A stretch of 41,844 nucleotides of DNA, from positions 1-41,844 of the forward strand of contig JAFGHU010000059.1 in assembly GCA_016929955.1 (NCBI GenBank). Direction: 5' to 3'. The DNA comes from Bacteroidales bacterium (GTDB lineage Bacteria > Bacteroidota > Bacteroidia > Bacteroidales > UBA12170). Made by a program: the position numbers and the translations under genes. Positions 37,427 to 41,844 of this stretch are shown here, piece by piece (position 1 is the stretch's first letter; every line of letters begins with the position of its first letter). The notes below the pieces were generated by a model. That model had not been told where the DNA came from. It was given only the letters and a program-made list of their open reading frames with translations, and did not search any database.

Positions 37427-38659
37427 TTAGGCTTTATGGTCATCTATTTGCCAGTCGTTTTTGAGTTTTCCCATATCTACGGCCAACCGAATTACTTTTT
37501 CTGCACGTTTAACCACCGGAGCATCAATCATTTTGGTTCCTAACGAAACAACGCCTAAGCCTTTTGCTTTAGCCTCCAGAAAGGCCAGATAAATCCTTTT
37601 TGCTTTATCAATTTCAATTTCGTCGGGAGCAAAATTTTCGTGAATAACCCTTATCTGACGCGGATGAATACATCCCATCCCATTAAAACCCAGACTTTTT
37701 GAAGTCTGCACATTTTTCTTCAATCCTTCCATATCCGAAACATCAGAAAAGACAGAATCGATGGCCTGAATACCTGCTGCCACTGCCGCATTAACCAAGG
37801 TTGTGCGGGCAAAAAAGGATTCGCTTGCTTCTGCAGTTCTACGAACGCCCAAATCTGCTGTATAATCTTCTAAACCAATGGCCATAGAAGAAACGGTATC
37901 TGTAGCTTTGGCAATTTGATAAGCATGCATCACCCCTTTAGCGCTTTCAATAATCGGCATCAACCAAACCGGATTTTTTAAGCTATACTCCAGCTGTATT
38001 TTCTTGATTTTCTGATCGACAGCAAGTAATTGCTCGGGAGTTTCCACTTTAGGAACAAGAATTAAGTTTACATGATGTGGAATAACAAAGTCCAAATCTT
38101 CTAAACCTTGCTCGCCCTGATTGATACGTACCATACGTTCGGCGCCGTAAAAATTCAAAGTACGCAAAGCATTACGCACCAAAAAACGCGCATCGTGTTT
38201 TTTGTCGGGAGCAACGGCATCTTCTAAATCGAGGATTAAACCATTGGGTTTATGAACACCGGCATTGAGCATTAGGCTGGGCGAATTACCGGGCAAGTAC
38301 AAGCGTGAAAAGCGGTGATTTTCTTTGCTTGTTGGCGACTGATTTTCTAAAAGCATATCAAGCAAAAATGCCTTTTTAGTCTCTTTTACTAATTTGATGG
38401 CCGCCTCTAAACGAGCAGCAATTACAAAGGGCAATGCTCCGGAATCTTCAAAAAGAACAGAGGCATGTTCTATTTCAAAAAAACGAAGGATATTCAATAT
38501 CAATTCTTTATTCGCTTTTCCAAACATCACTTGTACTTTGGACTTCATATCCAGCTGAATACCTCCTGAAGTTTTCAGCTCCAATTCGATAAAACAATCT
38601 GAACGTACGCCTTTTCCCCTATTTCCTGTCTGTGCTGTTTTCATATTTTTTATTGACAT
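37427..38659 (-). CDS. citE: Citrate lyase acyl-carrier (CitD-like) / beta subunit (CitE) fusion
   Basis: N-terminal ~95 aa CitD-like ('GVRSDCFIELELKTSGGIQLDMKSKVQVMFGKANKELILNILRFFEIEHASVLFEDSGALPFVIAARLEAAIK') followed by CitE ('RLYLPGNSPSLMLNAGVHKPNGLILDLEDAVAPDKKHDAR', 'GFNGMGCIHPRQIRVI'). Start may be 38644. Confidence 0.88.
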   Translation of the reverse strand: MSIKNMKTAQTGNRGKGVRSDCFIELELKTSGGIQLDMKSKVQVMFGKANKELILNILRFFEIEHASVLFEDSGALPFVIAARLEAAIKLVKETKKAFLLDMLLENQSPTSKENHRFSRLYLPGNSPSLMLNAGVHKPNGLILDLEDAVAPDKKHDARFLVRNALRTLNFYGAERMVRINQGEQGLEDLDFVIPHHVNLILVPKVETPEQLLAVDQKIKKIQLEYSLKNPVWLMPIIESAKGVMHAYQIAKATDTVSSMAIGLEDYTADLGVRRTAEASESFFARTTLVNAAVAAGIQAIDSVFSDVSDMEGLKKNVQTSKSLGFNGMGCIHPRQIRVIHENFAPDEIEIDKAKRIYLAFLEAKAKGLGVVSLGTKMIDAPVVKRAEKVIRLAVDMGKLKNDWQIDDHKA

Positions 38660-38678
38660 AAATAATCATTATACATGT

Positions 38679-39836
38679 TTAGAAGCGCATATTAAGCAAT
38701 GTTTTTAAACGTTCTGCCGTTAAGGCTTTTCGCTCTCCCATATTTATTTCGCCACGCATTTCTAGCTTTTCTATCACTCGGTTGATGCCTTCTTTAGGAA
38801 TTCCATATTCACTTAATCGCGTTTTTGTTTCCAAACTTCTAAAGAAATCTTCGGTTTGGATAATGGCTTGATCAATTAAAATATTTTCATCCTCATCCTT
38901 TAAATTCCAAACATTTTTAGCAAAGCGAACAAGTTTTTCGTGCTTTTCTTCGCGCATCACTTCCATCATTCCGGGCAATACTACGGCCAAAGATTGCGCA
39001 TGGTCTAAACCATAAAGTACGGTAAGTTCGTGACCAATACCATGGGTTGCCCAATCGGTTGGAACACCAAGTGCTAATTGTCCGTTAAGCGCCATAGTAG
39101 CAGCCCACATAGCATTGGAAGCAATATCATAGTCGAATTCTTTTAAAACATAGTCAGGGCCGTATTCAATTAAACTAAGCAAAACGCCTTCGGCCCAACG
39201 ATCCTGCACTTCTGCTTTATTTGGAAAGGTTAGGTATTGCTCAATCACATGCACAAAGGCATCGATAATTCCATTGGCCAACTGCACTTTTGGCAATGTT
39301 TTTAACACAGAAGGATCAAGCACGGAAAATTTAGGATAAGAAAACGGACTTGCAAAAGGAAGTTTTTCGTTGGTTTCAACATTACTCACCACTGAAAAAG
39401 GATTCATTTCAGAGCCTGTAGCCGAAAGCGTTAAAACAACACCCAAGGGCAATGCCGATTTTACGGGAGCTCCTTTTTGACAAATATCCCAAGGATTTTC
39501 GCCTTTAAAATGAGCCGCAGCAGCCAAAAATTTGGTTCCATCAACAACAGAACCTCCACCAACAGCCAAAAGAAAATCGATATTTTCTTTTTTTACCACA
39601 TCCAAGGCTTTCATCAGGGTTTGGTAATGCGGATTTGGCTCAATTCCACCAAATTCGAAAAAAGTAAATCCTGATAGGGCCTTTTTAACCTGTTCGTAAA
39701 CCCCATTTTTAAAAATACTTCCGCCACCGTAAGTAACTAATATTCTGCTTCCTTCAGGAATTTCTTTGGAAATTGACGGGATGGTATCTTTCCCGAAAAT
39801 AATTTTTACGGGATTTTTATATTCGAAATTATACAT
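38679..39836 (-). CDS. Iron-containing alcohol dehydrogenase (YqhD/butanol-dehydrogenase-like)
   Basis: ORF 385 aa; 'MYNFEYKNPVKIIFGKDTI', 'ILVTYGGGSIFKNGVYEQV', 'AVGGGSVVDGTKF', 'LTLSATGSEMNPFSVVSN', 'DWATHGIGHELTVLYGLDHAQSLAVVLPG'. Confidence 0.93.
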   Translation of the reverse strand: MYNFEYKNPVKIIFGKDTIPSISKEIPEGSRILVTYGGGSIFKNGVYEQVKKALSGFTFFEFGGIEPNPHYQTLMKALDVVKKENIDFLLAVGGGSVVDGTKFLAAAAHFKGENPWDICQKGAPVKSALPLGVVLTLSATGSEMNPFSVVSNVETNEKLPFASPFSYPKFSVLDPSVLKTLPKVQLANGIIDAFVHVIEQYLTFPNKAEVQDRWAEGVLLSLIEYGPDYVLKEFDYDIASNAMWAATMALNGQLALGVPTDWATHGIGHELTVLYGLDHAQSLAVVLPGMMEVMREEKHEKLVRFAKNVWNLKDEDENILIDQAIIQTEDFFRSLETKTRLSEYGIPKEGINRVIEKLEMRGEINMGERKALTAERLKTLLNMRF

Positions 39837-39851
39837 GGTCTATTTTTTAGT

Positions 39852-39887
39852 CAAAAATAGCAAAAATTCGAGGGCAGTCAGGACAAA
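39852..39887 (-). promoter_or_regulatory. Promoter for the ADH-citDE-citF genes
   Basis: Minus strand TTTG (39887-39884), 24-bp gap, TATTTTTG (39859-39852), 15 nt before the ATG at 39836. Confidence 0.5.
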
Positions 39888-39898
39888 ACAGGGAAATA

Positions 39899-39941
39899 TT
39901 CTCGGTAAATGGATTTGCACTTTATATCCAATTACCGAGAA
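39899..39941. repeat. Inverted repeat / hairpin between DUF4249 gene and citrate-lyase locus
   Basis: TTCTCGGTAAATGGAT-ttgcactttat-ATCCAATTACCGAGAA: 16-bp arms with a single central A/A mismatch. Confidence 0.85.
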
Positions 39942-39949
39942 AAACCATA

Positions 39950-40747
39950 TCAATACGCATTTACGCTAAGATAAAGCGTATCTGCATTTATTCCGGTAAA
40001 AATTCCTAATCCATTATTGATATTTGTTGGAGGAGCTACAATATCAAGAGAGCTGCTTCCCAACTGTTCGTAAAGGGCTGCATATTCCGCATTTAATTTA
40101 AATAAAATCAGTCGGTGTTTTCCGTAATAACTAAAATTACGCATATTTAGTTCTTGCGAAACCGCGACTGTAGGTGTATTTCTAAAAGACCTGACCGGGG
40201 CATCAATATCTGTATAAATTAAAGAGGGATTCGATTCGATATTTTCAACAACAACCATATGATACTGATTGTCTGCATTTTCCCAGGTGAGCGTTACAGG
40301 CTCGGGTGGAATTCCCATACCTCCACCATAAACTCCGGATACAACGATAGATGCTGCTGAACTGGAAAAACCCAGGGGTTTGGTTGGAATAGCCGTTTGA
40401 GCGCTCAACTCCTTATCCTTATAGGTAAAGGATAAAATATAATCCTCTCCAGCTTGGGGCTTAAGGGTGGAATTTTCGTAATAGCCCGGACTACTTTCAA
40501 TTAGATCGTACGTTTTATTCGCATCCGTAATCCGAACAGACAAACCACTAAGATTTTGGGCTACAGTATCTTCCGACTGAAAGAGCAACTGTTTAGTAAT
40601 CTTAACCCCGACAGGAGCATTCGGAACTAAATAACTTTCTACAACAGCAATAGAAGTGTCAGCGGTTTGTAATTCTATTTTTTCACAAGCCAAAAACAAA
40701 GGAGCAAGAAATGCGAGCAACAAACTGTATTTATATATCTTTTTCAT
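39950..40747 (-). CDS. DUF4249-like lipoprotein associated with TonB-dependent receptor
   Basis: ORF 265 aa; lipobox 'APLFLAC'; 'IAVVESYLVPNAPVGVKITKQLLFQSED', 'GYYENSTLKPQAGEDYILSFTYKDKELSAQTAIPTKP'; directly downstream of a TonB receptor. Confidence 0.75.
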   Translation of the reverse strand: MKKIYKYSLLLAFLAPLFLACEKIELQTADTSIAVVESYLVPNAPVGVKITKQLLFQSEDTVAQNLSGLSVRITDANKTYDLIESSPGYYENSTLKPQAGEDYILSFTYKDKELSAQTAIPTKPLGFSSSAASIVVSGVYGGGMGIPPEPVTLTWENADNQYHMVVVENIESNPSLIYTDIDAPVRSFRNTPTVAVSQELNMRNFSYYGKHRLILFKLNAEYAALYEQLGSSSLDIVAPPTNINNGLGIFTGINADTLYLSVNAY

Positions 40748-40748
40748 T

Positions 40749-41844
40749 TTATTTCAATTTAAAAGTAAGGTTAATATTTGGCGTTAATCCCAGGTAATAT
40801 ACTGGCGTTTCAATCACTTCATTTTCAATTATTTCGTGCTCTTTGTACCAAACATTGGCTCGGTTATAGGCATTAAAAATCGAAAAACTTAAAGTGGCCG
40901 GCGAGGTTCCAAATTTGAAATTATAGGTGGCTGATAAATCCAAGCGATGATAATCGGGCAAACGATTCCCATTTTTAACCGATACATTTATAAAATCAGC
41001 CAATGTACCATCCAATAAAGTAAGTTGGTAACCACCTTCGGGTGCGGTATAGGGGCGTCCGGTAGCATAAATCCAAGTAATTCCGAAAATCCAATTTTGC
41101 CACTGATAGGATTGTACTATTTTTAGCTCATTGGTAACATCATTTGCTGCATAAAAATCATAATCGCCATAGGCCGGAATATTATTTGTTACTTCTCCAA
41201 GCGTATATCCTATCCAACCTGTATATTTTCCAAATTTTTTCTGAATCAAGAAATCAATTCCTTTAGAAATCCCTGATCCCGTAAAAAAGTTTTCGTCGTA
41301 ATTTATTCCCGATCGATCTGCATTTATGCGCAAAGAATATTCCGTAATATTGCTCAATTCTTTATAATAAGCCTCCACATCAAACAAATAAGTTTTTGTT
41401 TCGAAGGAGGCACCAACAACATATTGAAGTGAGGAGCTTACGGGTAATTTATTATCGTCGGATAAAACCCAAAAATCACGACTTCCTTCCGTAATATCTT
41501 CGCGAATAACGCGTTTTGCAAACTGGTAATACTTTCCTGCCGAAGCTTTTAGCTTTAATTTATCTGTCAATTGCAGCATCCCGCTTAAACGAGGCTCGTA
41601 ATAATTTTGCTCTGTTTCTGTAAAATAATTATAACGTAAACCCGGAGTTATTGTTAATTTGCCTTGCAACAAATTCAATTTATCCTGAAGATAAGCCGAA
41701 TAAATTGTTCCACTACTTGACCGATCGATAATAGTGACCGTATCGTATTGAGAATACGTATAATCAATATCGTTGTAGGTGAGTTGTAAACCAAATTCGA
41801 TTTGCTGATTTTTATTCCATTTATACTCAAAATCCGATTTAAAA
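40749..41844 (-). CDS. TonB-dependent receptor, C-terminal part (truncated by window edge)
   Basis: Beta-barrel strands ('LTITPGLRYNYFTETEQNYYEPRLSGMLQLTDKLKLKASAGKYYQFAKRV', 'YPLDLSATYNFKFG'-like strand, C-terminal 'NINLTFKLK'). The ORF-track start at 41678 is an internal TTG; the frame stays open to 41844 (...FKSDFEYKWNKNQQIEFGLQLTYNDIDYTYSQYDTVTIIDRSSSGTIYSAYLQDK). Confidence 0.85.
   Translation of the reverse strand, partial: FKSDFEYKWNKNQQIEFGLQLTYNDIDYTYSQYDTVTIIDRSSSGTIYSAYLQDKLNLLQGKLTITPGLRYNYFTETEQNYYEPRLSGMLQLTDKLKLKASAGKYYQFAKRVIREDITEGSRDFWVLSDDNKLPVSSSLQYVVGASFETKTYLFDVEAYYKELSNITEYSLRINADRSGINYDENFFTGSGISKGIDFLIQKKFGKYTGWIGYTLGEVTNNIPAYGDYDFYAANDVTNELKIVQSYQWQNWIFGITWIYATGRPYTAPEGGYQLTLLDGTLADFINVSVKNGNRLPDYHRLDLSATYNFKFGTSPATLSFSIFNAYNRANVWYKEHEIIENEVIETPVYYLGLTPNINLTFKLK

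Noticed and set aside
1-41844. Searched by eye for CRISPR arrays, tRNA/rRNA, IS elements, toxin-antitoxin or phage-defence modules
   Set aside because: No regularly spaced repeats, transposase/integrase motifs or defence-type proteins seen; the PglZ domain at 3018-4571 belongs to PorX (fused receiver domain), not a BREX system.

Overview
AT-rich Bacteroidota-type chromosomal segment. Supporting signs are TAnnTTTG promoter elements, an LpxC-FabZ fusion, PorX, DUF4249/TonB-receptor genes and LruC lipoproteins. About 35 genes are recognisable. Most of the window is core or housekeeping: endo/exonuclease/phosphatase, ald, tsaE, porX, HD hydrolase, lpxD, lpxC-fabZ, lpxA, efp, flippase, purD, DUF6427, rnhB, pirin, YceI, GNAT, ClC, LemA/TPM operon, htpG, galE, rfbB, GPx, MATE, pyrH. 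I saw no rRNA, tRNA, CRISPR array, transposase, prophage or defence system. The most interesting accessory parts are: (i) a tandem array of three paralogous large LruC/DUF4842 lipoproteins (24237-30711), two sharing an identical 18-bp promoter-like element; (ii) a compact citrate-lyase locus (YqhD-like alcohol dehydrogenase, CitD-CitE fusion, CitF) preceded by a strong inverted repeat; (iii) a LemA-TPM-TPM-[CAP+SPOR] operon. Both window edges cut genes: a probable ECF sigma factor N-terminus on the left and a TonB-dependent receptor on the right. All family calls come from reading the translations by eye; no database search was run.
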